Positions 26,255 to 34,800 of a DNA stretch of 39,178 nucleotides are shown here, one piece after another. Under the pieces are notes generated by a model. The model was not told the origin of the DNA and did not search any database. It worked only from the letters and a program-made list of their open reading frames with translations. How positions within the stretch are numbered: the stretch's first letter is position 1; each line of letters starts with the position of its first letter. Location of the stretch: the NCBI GenBank assembly GCA_937899075.1, contig CALDJX010000047.1, forward strand, positions 1 to 39,178, in the 5' to 3' direction. The DNA is from an uncultured Planctomyces sp. GTDB taxonomy: Bacteria > Planctomycetota > Planctomycetia > Planctomycetales > Planctomycetaceae. Position numbers and translations under genes: made by a program.

Positions 26255-26554
26255 ATGCTCCGACGACTCACTCAGACGGGGCTGGTTCTGTTCGCCCTGA
26301 TGACGATGCTTGGGAACGCAAGCGACGCTCAGGCCGCGGGACGAGGCCAGCCGACCGACTGGAACCGCTTCAACTATTACCCGTACGTGTACTACCCCCA
26401 CAACTTCCAGCAGCAGCGGGGCAGCTACGACCACATGTACCATCGGTACTCGCCCGAGCAGCGAGTTCCGGTTTACAACAAAAACTGGCACAACTTCTAT
26501 CCGACGGCTCGCCCGTATCACAAAGGCCACCACTTCCTTCTGGACGTCTTCTGA
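26255..26554 (+). CDS. Small secreted Tyr/His/Pro-rich protein
   Basis: A 99-residue exported protein. The start at ATG 26255 (MLRRLTQTG) is preceded by GAAGGGGAAG; a GTG at 26240 is in frame but worse placed. A signal peptide runs to about residue 28 (ALMTMLGNASDAQAA-GRG). The mature part is full of aromatic and amide residues: WNRFNYYPYVYYPHNFQQQ, then a stretch with repeated Tyr, His and Arg, ending HKGHHFLLDVF. There is no cysteine. I recognise the style as one seen in small planctomycete exported proteins, some of which carry a 'calmodulin-binding' label in databases, but this is from memory and says nothing certain about function. It has its own strong terminator. Confidence 0.8.
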   Translation: MLRRLTQTGLVLFALMTMLGNASDAQAAGRGQPTDWNRFNYYPYVYYPHNFQQQRGSYDHMYHRYSPEQRVPVYNKNWHNFYPTARPYHKGHHFLLDVF

Positions 26555-26594
26555 TACCGTGCTGATCGCTCAGAAAAGTTGAACCGAAAAACTG

Positions 26595-26635
26595 AAACCC
26601 GATTCCCGCTTCGGCAGGGATCGGGTTTTTCGTTT
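26595..26635 (+). terminator. Rho-independent terminator
   Basis: A 15-position stem (AAACCCGATTCCCGC with GCAGGGATCGGGTTT, one mismatch and one G-T pair) closes on a TTCG tetraloop and runs into TTTTTCGTTTT. It lies 41 bases after the stop of the small secreted protein gene. It is the best classic terminator in the window. Confidence 0.92.
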
Positions 26636-26764
26636 TGATTGGCCGTCCCTCTGTCTTTTCGGGGGCGACTATGAAATCGCAGCTAAGCCTGACGTCGGAG
26701 CTCTCCGGGACTATGCTGACACGACACCTTGAGTCTGCACTCAGTCGTCGTCCTGGGCTTCGCC

Positions 26765-28401
26765 ATGCAACTTTTCGATACGAACTTCACATCGCTCGAC
26801 TGGGGTATCGTCGTTGCGTATCTCGTGGTTTCGATCGTCGTCGGAATCTGGGCGAACCGATACGTCGGCAACATCGCCGGGTATCTCGTCGCCGGGCGAA
26901 CTCTGCGAATCAGGCTCGCGCTGGCGACCATGACCGGCACGGAAATCGGCCTGGTCACCGTGATGTATTCGGCCGAACTGGGCTTCACGCAGCAATACGC
27001 GTCGCTTTATCTCGCCATTTACGAACTGATCATTCTGCTGTTCATCGGTTTGACCGGAGTTGTCGTCTATCGGCTGCGGCAGTCCAGAGTGCTGACGATT
27101 CCCGAGTACTACGAAAGACGATACTCGCGCGGAGTTCGAGTGCTGGGCGGCGTCATGATGGTGCTTTCCGGCGTGCTCAACATGGGGCTGTTCCTGAAAG
27201 CCGGATCGCTGTTTCTGGTTTCCGTGACAGGCTTCACCGAGCCCGATTGGTTGCAGCAGTTCATGGTCGACACTTTCGACTATCACGAACCCGTCGGCCT
27301 CAAGCTGATCATGACCTCGCTGTTGTTGCTCGTCCTGTTTTACACCGTGCTCGGCGGGATGGTTTCGGTCGTCATCACCGACCTGATTCAGTTTGTGATT
27401 CTCGGCACGAGCATGGTGGTCGTCACGCTGTTCGTTGTCAGCGAAGTTGGCATTGATGGCTTTTCAGAAGTCGTCACCGTGCAGAACGGATACTTCGACC
27501 CGACGTCGACCGACAACCCGTCGACAGCAAAACCTGACGACGGCATTGGACCGGTCACGCTGACGGCTCAGTTCGTCGTGCTGGTCGTCGCGTTAATGCT
27601 GTGGCCGACCGGCGCGTCCAGAACGCTCGCCGTGAAGACTCCCGAAATCGCCCGCAAGCTCTACCTCTGTAGCACGATTCCGTTTCTGGCCAGACGCTCG
27701 CGCCCGTGCTGTGGGGGATCGGCGCGTTTGCGTTTTTCCATTCACATCCCGAACTCAACGCTCAGTTTCAGGATGCGATGCAGGCCGGCGGCGACGTCAA
27801 CACCCAGGCCGCGATGCCGCTGTTTCTCGCCAAGATTATTCCCTCGGGATTGCTCGGGCTGGTGATGGCGGGCATGGTCGCGGCATTCATGTCGACTCAC
27901 GACAGCTATCTGCTTTGCTGGAGCGGCGTGATTACACAGGACGTGGTTGCTCCACTCCTGAAAAAAGACCTGACCAACAGGCAGCGAATTCTGATCACTC
28001 GAGTCGCGATCGTCGCCACCGGAGTCATGCTGCTGACGTGGGGTTTGTGGTACGAAGTTTCCAGCGACCTGTGGCAGTACATGGCCGTCACCGGGACCGT
28101 CTACCTGGCGGGAGTCTTTCCGGTGGTCGTCGGCGGACTTTACTGGTCGAGGTCGAGTTCCGTCGGAGCGTACATCGCCTTGCTCGGCGGTTTGACCGGA
28201 ATCCTTGGACTTGATCCGTGCATCCGGTTTCTGAACGCTCAGCTGCTTGAGATCGGCTCAGGCATCACACTCGGCGGCAACGCCATGATGCTGATGACGT
28301 TCGCGTTTTCTCTCCTGGGATTCGTGGTGGGCTCACTGCTGTTTCCCGATGATCGCCCGCATGATTCGCAACCAGCAACCGCCGAAGGAGCGAACCCATG
28401 A
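26765..28401 (+). pseudogene. Sodium:solute symporter broken by a frameshift
   Basis: Two overlapping reading frames together encode one SSS-family Na+-coupled transporter. The first (26765 to about 27690) supplies MQLFDTNFTSLDWGIVVAYL, the sodium-site helix with GTEIGLVTVMYSAELG, PEYYERRYS, and AFF-like segments up to EIARKLYLCSTIPFL. The second (from about 27690, open since 27673) resumes with QTLAPVLWGIGAFAFF and contains LFLAKIIPSGLLGLVMAGMVAAFMSTHDSYLL, the family's TM8 signature. The frame changes within about 27680-27700; one missing base near CTGGCCAG would restore a protein of about 545 residues. No slippery heptamer is seen, so mutation or sequence error is more likely than programmed shifting. 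The stop overlaps the start of the next small gene (ATGA). Confidence 0.85.
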
Positions 28402-28568
28402 ATGCCTGGATGACTCTCTGGACAATCGTGCTGATCGGCGGCGTCCTGGGCATGATCGGCCTGCTGCTGCTGGTCACGGTCGGAGCCGTTCGTGAATTGA
28501 AAGAATCGCTCGCCGAACTCAGTGCCGACGTCACCGAGACCGCCGACTCAGAAACCGCGACGTCATAG
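28398..28568 (+). CDS. Small membrane protein coupled to the symporter
   Basis: A 56-residue protein read from ATG 28398, which overlaps the symporter stop as ATGA and has AAGGAG 7 bases upstream. It holds one long hydrophobic helix (about residues 7-31, TLWTIVLIGGVLGMIGLLLL) and then an acidic amphipathic tail (VRELKESLAELSADVTET). This is below common gene-calling limits. Several SSS transporters elsewhere are paired with a small membrane protein, so it may be an accessory subunit; that is inference. The dehydrogenase gene begins 19 bases later with its own ribosome site, making a three-gene unit. Confidence 0.85.
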   Translation: MNAWMTLWTIVLIGGVLGMIGLLLLVTVGAVRELKESLAELSADVTETADSETATS

Positions 28569-28587
28569 CAACGCGAAGGACGAACGC

Positions 28588-29562
28588 ATGGCATCCCGAA
28601 TCGTGATCCTCGACGGAGCAACGCTGAATCCCGGAGACAATCCGTGGACAGCGATTGAACAACTGGGCGACGTGACTCTTCACGCCTCAAGCAAGCCTGC
28701 GGAGATCGTCGATCGGCTCTGGGATGCCGACGTTGCGATTACTAACAAAGCCCGCCTCACGGCAGAGATCCTCGGCCAGCTTCCGAATCTGAAGTTCATC
28801 ACCGTTTCGGCAACCGGCCACGACTGCGTCGACAGTGTCGCTGCTGCAAAGCAAGGAATTCCTGTCGCCAACGTCCCGACGTACGGCACTCCGTCGGTGG
28901 CTCAATTTACGTTTGCGCTGCTGCTCGAACTCTGCCACCAAGTCGCCCTCCACGACGAAGCCGTTCACGCGGGCGAGTGGCAACGTTGCGGCTCGTTCTC
29001 ATTCTGGAAAACGCCGCAGATCGAACTCCTGGGATTGACGCTGGGCGTGATCGGCTTCGGCCGAATTGGTCAAAAGGTCGCGAGAATCGGCAGCGCCTTC
29101 GGGATGCAGATCCTCGCGGCCAGCCGACATCGTCAGAACGCCCCGGACGACATTCCCTTTGCGTGGGCAACTCCCGACGAAATCGCCGCACAAGCCGACG
29201 TCGTCACACTGCACTGCAGCCTGAACGAAAATTCGAGGGGCTTGATCAACCGCGAATTTCTATCGCGAATGAAACCGTCCGCGTTCATCCTCAACACTTC
29301 GCGCGGCCCGCTGGTCGACGAAGCCGCACTCGCCGAGGCCCTTAACGCTGACCAACTGGCAGGTGCCGCCGTCGACGTCGCCTCGGTCGAGCCAATCACC
29401 GACGACAACCCATTGCTGACAGCCCGCAACTGCCTGATCACGCCGCACATGGCCTGGTCCAGCCTCGCCGCCCGCCGCCGCATGATGCAAGTCACGGCCG
29501 ACAACATCCGTAACTTTCAGGCAAGCACGCCCAGCAACATCGTCAACGGCAAGACGCTTTAG
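28588..29562 (+). CDS. D-2-hydroxyacid dehydrogenase
   Basis: A 324-residue NAD(P)-dependent D-isomer-specific 2-hydroxyacid dehydrogenase, closest in style to glycerate/hydroxypyruvate reductases (HprA-like), which interconvert hydroxypyruvate or glyoxylate with the hydroxyacid. The nucleotide-binding LGVIGFGRIGQ, the catalytic R239 in NTSRGPLVDE, E268 in SVEP and H287 in TPHMAW are all present, so it should be active. The start at 28588 (MASRIVILDG) has GAAGGA 8 bases upstream; the frame open from 28522 overlaps the small membrane gene. It follows the symporter and its small partner closely, which suggests that a carried carboxylate could be its substrate; this is inference. Confidence 0.92.
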   Translation: MASRIVILDGATLNPGDNPWTAIEQLGDVTLHASSKPAEIVDRLWDADVAITNKARLTAEILGQLPNLKFITVSATGHDCVDSVAAAKQGIPVANVPTYGTPSVAQFTFALLLELCHQVALHDEAVHAGEWQRCGSFSFWKTPQIELLGLTLGVIGFGRIGQKVARIGSAFGMQILAASRHRQNAPDDIPFAWATPDEIAAQADVVTLHCSLNENSRGLINREFLSRMKPSAFILNTSRGPLVDEAALAEALNADQLAGAAVDVASVEPITDDNPLLTARNCLITPHMAWSSLAARRRMMQVTADNIRNFQASTPSNIVNGKTL

Positions 29563-29583
29563 GTCTGAAACAGGACCGAGCAC

Positions 29584-29671
29584 GTAGGGTCTGACAAGCG
29601 TAGCGCCGGCATACCATTCTCAGGAGACGCCACTGTCTGGCACGCCGGCGCTTCGCTTGACGATGCCCTAC
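29584..29671. repeat. Inverted repeat reaching the PD40 gene stop codon
   Basis: Arms CAAGCGTAGCGCCGGC (29595-29610) and GCCGGCGCTTCGCTTG (29644-29659) pair with one mismatch. Outer GTAGGG (29584-29589) pairs with CCCTAC (29666-29671). The right outer arm contains the TAG stop of the leftward PD40 gene. It fills the gap between two convergent genes and may end both transcripts; there is no T-tract. Confidence 0.85.
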
Positions 29672-30735
29672 TTCTTCGGACTTTTCTGACCACGAAGCCA
29701 GTCGGCGATCCAGAGTTGGCTCGATTCGTCTTCCGAACGCGTTGACGTCCACATCAGCTTTGTACCGTCCGGGCTGAAGACTGGGAGCACGTCCTGAGAA
29801 GATTGGTGGGTGATCTGGGTGACCTCACCAGCGGTGACGGTGTTGTCAATCTTCCAGTTCAGTTCCAGCGTAAACAGTTGGAATTTCGACTTGGGCCCTG
29901 GCCCTTCGGAATAGTCGGCACCGGCCCAGACCAGGTAATCACCGCTCGGGTGGAAGTACGGGCACCAGTTGACCTGATTCAGGTTGTCGGTCAGTTGGAC
30001 TTCGGTTTTCCCGTCGGCCGAAACTGCGAACAGTTGCAGCATGTGTTCCTTCTGCCGGTCGCTGCGGAAGATCACCCATTTGTTGTCCGGCGAGAAGAAC
30101 GGTCCGCCGTCGTAGCCGTCTTTGTTGGTGATTTGTCGGACGTTCGTTCCGTCGGCATCCATGATGTAGAGATCCGGGTCGCCGTCTCGCGAAGACGTAA
30201 AGACAATCTGTTTTCCGTCGGACGAGTAGCTGCCTTCAGCGTCGTAACCGGGAGCGTCGGTCAGCCGTTTCAATCCGGTTCCGTCGAGTGCAACCGTGTA
30301 GATATCCATGTGCGGGTCAAAGTCCCACTGGTATTTGCGGCGGCCTCCCAGAGCGGCGAGGTCGCGAGCTTTCTTCTCTGTGACGTCGAGCTGAGGGTCA
30401 GTATGGCTCGACGCAAACAGCAGGCTTTTGCCATCGACCGAGTAGTAGCTGCACGTCGTGCGGCCTCGACCGGGGCTGATTCGGCGAGGCTTACCATTCT
30501 CGAGATCCTGCACGTAGATCTGGTAGAACGGATATCCGACCGGGTAGGCCTGATAGATGATGCTTTTGCCGTCCGGAGAGAAGTAGCCTTCGCCGGCTCG
30601 CGGAAGTCCCGACGTGACCTGATGAATGTTGCTCAGATATTTCGATTCTTTTTGCGCGGCGGTTTCGTCTGCATGGCCGACGGCGATGAAAGAAAAGTTT
30701 GCCAGCAGTGCGGCGGTTAAGATCAACGTTCTCAT
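29668..30735 (-). CDS. Secreted TolB-like PD40 beta-propeller protein
   Basis: A 355-residue exported protein built of WD40-like PD40 (TolB-type) repeats. A signal peptide is present (residues about 1-22, ending VGHA-DE). Repeats are recognisable by YFSPDGKSIIY, YYSVDGKSLLFAS, SYSSDGKQIVFTS, FFSPDNKWVIF, YFHPSGDYLVWA and VFSPDGTKLMWTS, that is six blades. It has no peptidase or kinase domain, so it is likely to be a periplasmic binding or scaffold protein. The start at 30735 (MRTLILTAALL) is preceded by GAGG; the open frame to 30804 adds residues that spoil the signal. It diverges from the small secreted protein gene at 30831, sharing a 95-base promoter gap. Confidence 0.88.
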   Translation of the reverse strand: MRTLILTAALLANFSFIAVGHADETAAQKESKYLSNIHQVTSGLPRAGEGYFSPDGKSIIYQAYPVGYPFYQIYVQDLENGKPRRISPGRGRTTCSYYSVDGKSLLFASSHTDPQLDVTEKKARDLAALGGRRKYQWDFDPHMDIYTVALDGTGLKRLTDAPGYDAEGSYSSDGKQIVFTSSRDGDPDLYIMDADGTNVRQITNKDGYDGGPFFSPDNKWVIFRSDRQKEHMLQLFAVSADGKTEVQLTDNLNQVNWCPYFHPSGDYLVWAGADYSEGPGPKSKFQLFTLELNWKIDNTVTAGEVTQITHQSSQDVLPVFSPDGTKLMWTSTRSEDESSQLWIADWLRGQKSPKK

Positions 30736-30830
30736 GGCGTGCCTCGCGTGGAGTTTCGTGGTCAGAGTGTGTAGCGTTATCGAAGATCGATTCTGAATAA
30801 TCAACTCGCCCGGATCATAAAGACCTCGCC

Positions 30831-31448
30831 ATGTTCAGAAAGTACTCCTGCTCGGTATTTTTCTTTGCCCTTTTGGTGGCCGCATTGTCGGAAGCCGCCG
30901 TTGCTGAGGAGCCGATCCGGGTTGAGATCGAGACGCCGAAAGGCTGGCGAACGGAAACGCTCAGTCTGCCGACTGGCTTTGCGAAAGACATGAAGTTGAC
31001 TGGCTTCGAAGAGGTTCGCTTTGCACCAGGAATGTTCAGCCCGGACGCCGAAGACTTTTTTACTTACTGCTTCGTATTCTGCCTGCCGAACCAGACGCCG
31101 CCGACTCAAAAGACGCTGACCGAAGAACTGCTGAAGTATTACCGAGGCCTGGCGGTCGCCGTGACCAGACGCAGCGGCATCGACGTTAAGGCTGCGTCTT
31201 TCACGTTGAAGATTACGCCCGTCAAAGATTCGAAAACCAGGTCACGAGCGGTCATGACGTGGGTCGAACCCTTCGCCACGCAAAAGCCTCAGACGTTGAA
31301 TCTGGAGATCGAGTCAGTCGTCGACAACTCGATCAAAGGCTGCGTTTTGAAGATCGCCGTTTCGCCAAAGCCGCACGATGGGGAAGTCTGGAAGCCCATG
31401 CGGAAGCTGTTGAAGGATGCGAAGGTTGTGGTGGCAAACGCGCCGTAG
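30831..31448 (+). CDS. Secreted protein of unknown function
   Basis: A 205-residue exported protein with no family that I can name. A signal peptide runs to about residue 25 (FFFALLVAALSEAAVA-EE). The mature part begins with an IRVEIETPKGWRTETLSLP stretch, followed by FEEVRFAPGMFSPDAEDFF and TEELLKYYRGLAVAVTR. Alternating strands and a central helix pair suggest one compact alpha/beta domain. Two cysteines near residue 82-86 (YCFVFC) and one near 184 might pair. The gene stands alone and runs into the repeat-rich spacer. Confidence 0.75.
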   Translation: MFRKYSCSVFFFALLVAALSEAAVAEEPIRVEIETPKGWRTETLSLPTGFAKDMKLTGFEEVRFAPGMFSPDAEDFFTYCFVFCLPNQTPPTQKTLTEELLKYYRGLAVAVTRRSGIDVKAASFTLKITPVKDSKTRSRAVMTWVEPFATQKPQTLNLEIESVVDNSIKGCVLKIAVSPKPHDGEVWKPMRKLLKDAKVVVANAP

Positions 31449-31490
31449 ACAGCGATTGCCATTTTTCAAACATCAGCGATCTATCGCGTT

Positions 31491-31707
31491 TACGCCGAAG
31501 GCGTTGTATCCAACAGCCAGGGGTCGCCGCGTAGCGGCGCACCCCTGGTTGACTGAGCTTGTCGATGTACGCTGAAAGCGTTCCACAAGTCGCCCGATCT
31601 CGCTCTGTGTAACTCCTTCGGAGTAAGCCGTGATCGAGTCATCCCAACCAGGAGTGTCGCGTCGTTGCCGCTGACCCCTGGCTTTTGGATGTAACGCCTT
31701 CGGCGTA
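31491..31707. repeat. Compound inverted repeat with internal hairpin
   Basis: Arms 31491-31523 and 31675-31707 are reverse complements at 30 of 33 positions; each begins or ends with the palindrome ACGCCGAAGGCGT. The left arm leads into a hairpin at 31517-31548: CCAGGGGT, CGCCGC, loop GTA, GCGGCG, ACCCCTGG. About 150 bases separate the arms and contain no gene. It is the first of two elements filling the 380-base gap before smc. Confidence 0.9.
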
Positions 31708-31725
31708 TTTAACTGGCAACGACCA

Positions 31726-31809
31726 CGGGTGGCTGGCGGCCGAGCGCAGCGAGTCTCCAGTGAGTTGAAGTTCTGGGGGCTCGCCAGAGGCTCGACCGCC
31801 AGCCACCCG
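31726..31809. repeat. 20-bp inverted repeat next to smc
   Basis: Arms 31726-31745 (begins CGGGTGGCTGGCGG) and 31790-31809 (ends CCGCCAGCCACCCG) are reverse complements with one mismatch. The 44-base interior has CTCGCCAGAGG. It ends 21 bases before the stop of smc and, with the element at 31491-31707, occupies the space between convergent genes. Confidence 0.88.
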
Positions 31810-31829
31810 AGTGCAACCGGAGAATTCGG

Positions 31830-34800
31830 TCAGGCGGCTTGCGAGCCGCCGTTGACTCGGAATTCGCCGTCTTCGCCGACGTCTTCGAAGCTGATCGTCA
31901 GGCGTTTCGAGACACCGGACTGTTCCATGGTCACGCCGAAGATGACGTCCGCGACGGTCATCGTTCGTTTGCGGTGGCTGATCATGATGAACTGAGTCAT
32001 CTCTTTGAATTCGTGAACGACCCCGGCGTAGCGTTCGACGTTGGCGTCGTCCAGAGCCGCGTCGACTTCGTCCAGGATGCAGAACGGGCTGGGGTTGCTC
32101 TTGAAGATGGCAAGCAGCATCGCGACGGCTGTCATTGTTTTTTCGCCACCGCTGAGCAGCGAGATGCTGCGAAGTTCTTTACCAGGCGGACGAGCCACGA
32201 TGTCGATGCCGCAGTCCAGCACGTCATCCGGATCTTCCAGAATGAGATCCCCATCGCCGCCGCCGAAGAGCTTGCGGAAGAGTTCGCGGAATTCGATCTG
32301 AATCTTCGTGAACGATTCGAGAAACAATCGTCGGCTTTCTGCGTTGATCTTGCGGATGATTTCTTCAAGCGTCGTTTTGGCCTCGGTCAGGTCCATAAGC
32401 TGGCTGTTGAAGTGGTTGAACTTTTCTTCCAGATCGTCGAGGTCCTTCAGCGAGTCGGTGTTCACATTACCCATCGACTTCATACGCCGACGCAGTCGGT
32501 TGACCTGTTCTTCAAGTTCCTCGCGAATGTCTTCGTAGCGAGTTCCTTCAATTTCCTGCAGCGTCAGATGGACTTCCTCGTTGGCGACCGTGTCGGCGAT
32601 TTCCTCGACTTCTTCGGATGAGTCGTCGCTTACGTCGCCACTCAGGTCGTCGTCGAGCGAGCCTTCTACAGTTTCCTCGGGAGCCTCATTCGCTTCTTCG
32701 TCTTCGGAATCTTCATCCTCTGAGTCGTCGTCCCACTCTTCATCGTCGGACTCGTCTTCGTCCTCTTCGTCGTCGAGATCATCGTCCTCGTCTTCCAGTT
32801 CATCGTCGGCATCTTCGTCTTCGGGGGTGGCTGCGTCTTCAACTTCGACGTCTGTTTCTTCGTCGGACTTTTCTGGTGTTTCGTCGCTCTCGTCTGTTTG
32901 GGCAGCGGGGTCGGTAATCAGGCCTCGTTCGATCAGATAGTCGCGGAACGCCGACGCTCCTGATGCGACAACTTCTTCAAGCGTCTGGCCATATTCTTCT
33001 TCGATACGTTCGCCGTAGGTTGACAGGCGATGTCGCATGTCGCGTGCTTCGATTTCCTCTTCGTGCTGACGGTCGGCGATCGCTCGTCGTTGCCGGCGGA
33101 AGGCGGTTTCTTCTTCGACGAGTCCACCGCGGACGCTGCGAAGTTGTTCCTTCTCGCGAGACAGTCTGTCGACTGCGTCGGCGCTGGTTTCCGCCACGAT
33201 GGCCAGTTCGGCGAGACTTCCGTTGGCATTCAGGACGCCAAGCACGGACGAGCGGCGTCGGTCTTCGAACGTGTCCAGACGCCGGGTTGAGTCTTCGATC
33301 TGGCTGTTTAACGTTGATGATTCGTCACCCAGGCGGCTGCAGGCGGAGGTGAGGTTCTCGCGACGTTCTCCGGCACGTGCGAGTTTCAGTCTGGCTTCGG
33401 TCTGCTCCTGCATCAGCTGGTTGCGTTCCTGCTCGATCTCGATCAGCTCGCCTTCCAGTCGGGCGACTTCGTCGTTGGCTTCGGTCTGAGTCTGCTCGAC
33501 CTCGTTCAGCGCATCGAAACCTGCCGAAAGTTCGGACTGGCTTTCAGTAATCTGTTCGGTCGTCGCGGTGAAGCCTTCTTCGACAGCCGCATGCTGTTCA
33601 GACAGCCGAGTCATCACTCGTTGCTGACTTTCGAACGCGGACCGTCGCTGCGTCAGCCGCTCGTTGACGTCGTCACGTTGCTCCGCGGTGGCTGTCAGTT
33701 CGGCTTCGATCTCGACCGACTGTTTCGCGAAGGCTTTGATTCTGGCTTCGCTGGTCGCAATCTGCTGACCCATTCGAACGAGGTCGTTCTTCAGGCGGCG
33801 AAGTTCGCTCTTGCGCGACAGAACCGACGTCTCGCCTCGGACGGTGCCCGCGTAAAGCGTGCCGTCGGGATCGATCAGCTCGCCTTGCAGAGTGACGAAG
33901 CGATGTCCGACTCCTTCGGCAACGGCTAGTCGGTTGGCGGCGTCGAGGTCTGTCACGACCCAGGTTGTGTCGAGAAGTTTCGCAGCCAACGTTGGATGCT
34001 GGCACGATGTTGAAACCAGCTGATCGGCTCGGAAGATGACATCGACATCCGTCGAAAGGTCGACGTCGTTGCTCGCTGACTCGGCGGATTCCGAGGTTGT
34101 CACTTCGTCGAGACCGAGAAAACCAACGCGGCCATCGATGCGGGCACTGCCTCGTTTGAGGTAATCGATCATCGGGTCGAGGTCGTGCATCACGATCAGT
34201 TGAGCACGGATTCCCAGAGCCACTTCCAGCAGTGCTGCGTTTTCAAGATCGACATCCAGCAGGTCGGCGACGCTGCCGATGATGCCGTTCCACGGGGGAA
34301 AGTCGGACGTCTTTGCGCGTTGCAGAATTTCGCGGACGCCGATGCCGACGCCTTCCTGCTTGACCTCCAGATCTTCCAGCACGGTCAGTCGAGCCTGGGC
34401 ACCACTGCGACGTTCACGCACTTCGACCAGCGTTTCCTGTTCGGCCTCCTGGTCGGCGATCAGCTTCTTCTGTTTCGCTCGAATTTCTTTCCGCGCGTCG
34501 CCGAGTTCGCTGGCCTGTTCGAGGATTTCGTCGAGTGCGGTCTGACGTGTGGCGAGTTCTGTTTCCGCCGTTCGTAGTTCAGACTTCAGCCGGTCGCGTT
34601 GTTCGATTGTCTTTTCGTGCGTCTCGTTCAGCGCGACGAGTTGAGCTTCCAGCAGCGCGATCTGCTGCCGCACCTGCGACGACTGTTCGGAAAGCTGAGT
34701 GCGTTCCTGCTGACGCTCGTCGATGCGGTTCCGGCTTTCCTGGTAGCGCGCGGTCAGTTGTTCGGAGTGAGCTTCGTGAGCCTCGACTTCCTGCTGCTGA

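Noticed and set aside
26635..27456. Plus-strand frame of 273 codons, Arg/His-rich
   Set aside because: Out-of-frame reading of the symporter; composition typical of a shadow frame.
27673..27705. Programmed -1 frameshifting in the symporter
   Set aside because: No X XXY YYZ slippery heptamer in the shift region and no clear downstream stem-loop.
29803..30720. Plus-strand frame of 305 codons
   Set aside because: Antisense to the PD40 protein, which has a signal peptide and six clear repeats.
31491..31809. Possible CRISPR array
   Set aside because: Repeats here are inverted pairs of different families, not regularly spaced direct repeats, and no cas gene is present.
32581..32940. Plus-strand frame encoding an almost pure serine protein
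   Set aside because: It is the antisense reading of the acidic GAC/GAA/GAT-rich insertion in smc; serine runs result from TCG/TCT/TCC on the opposite strand.
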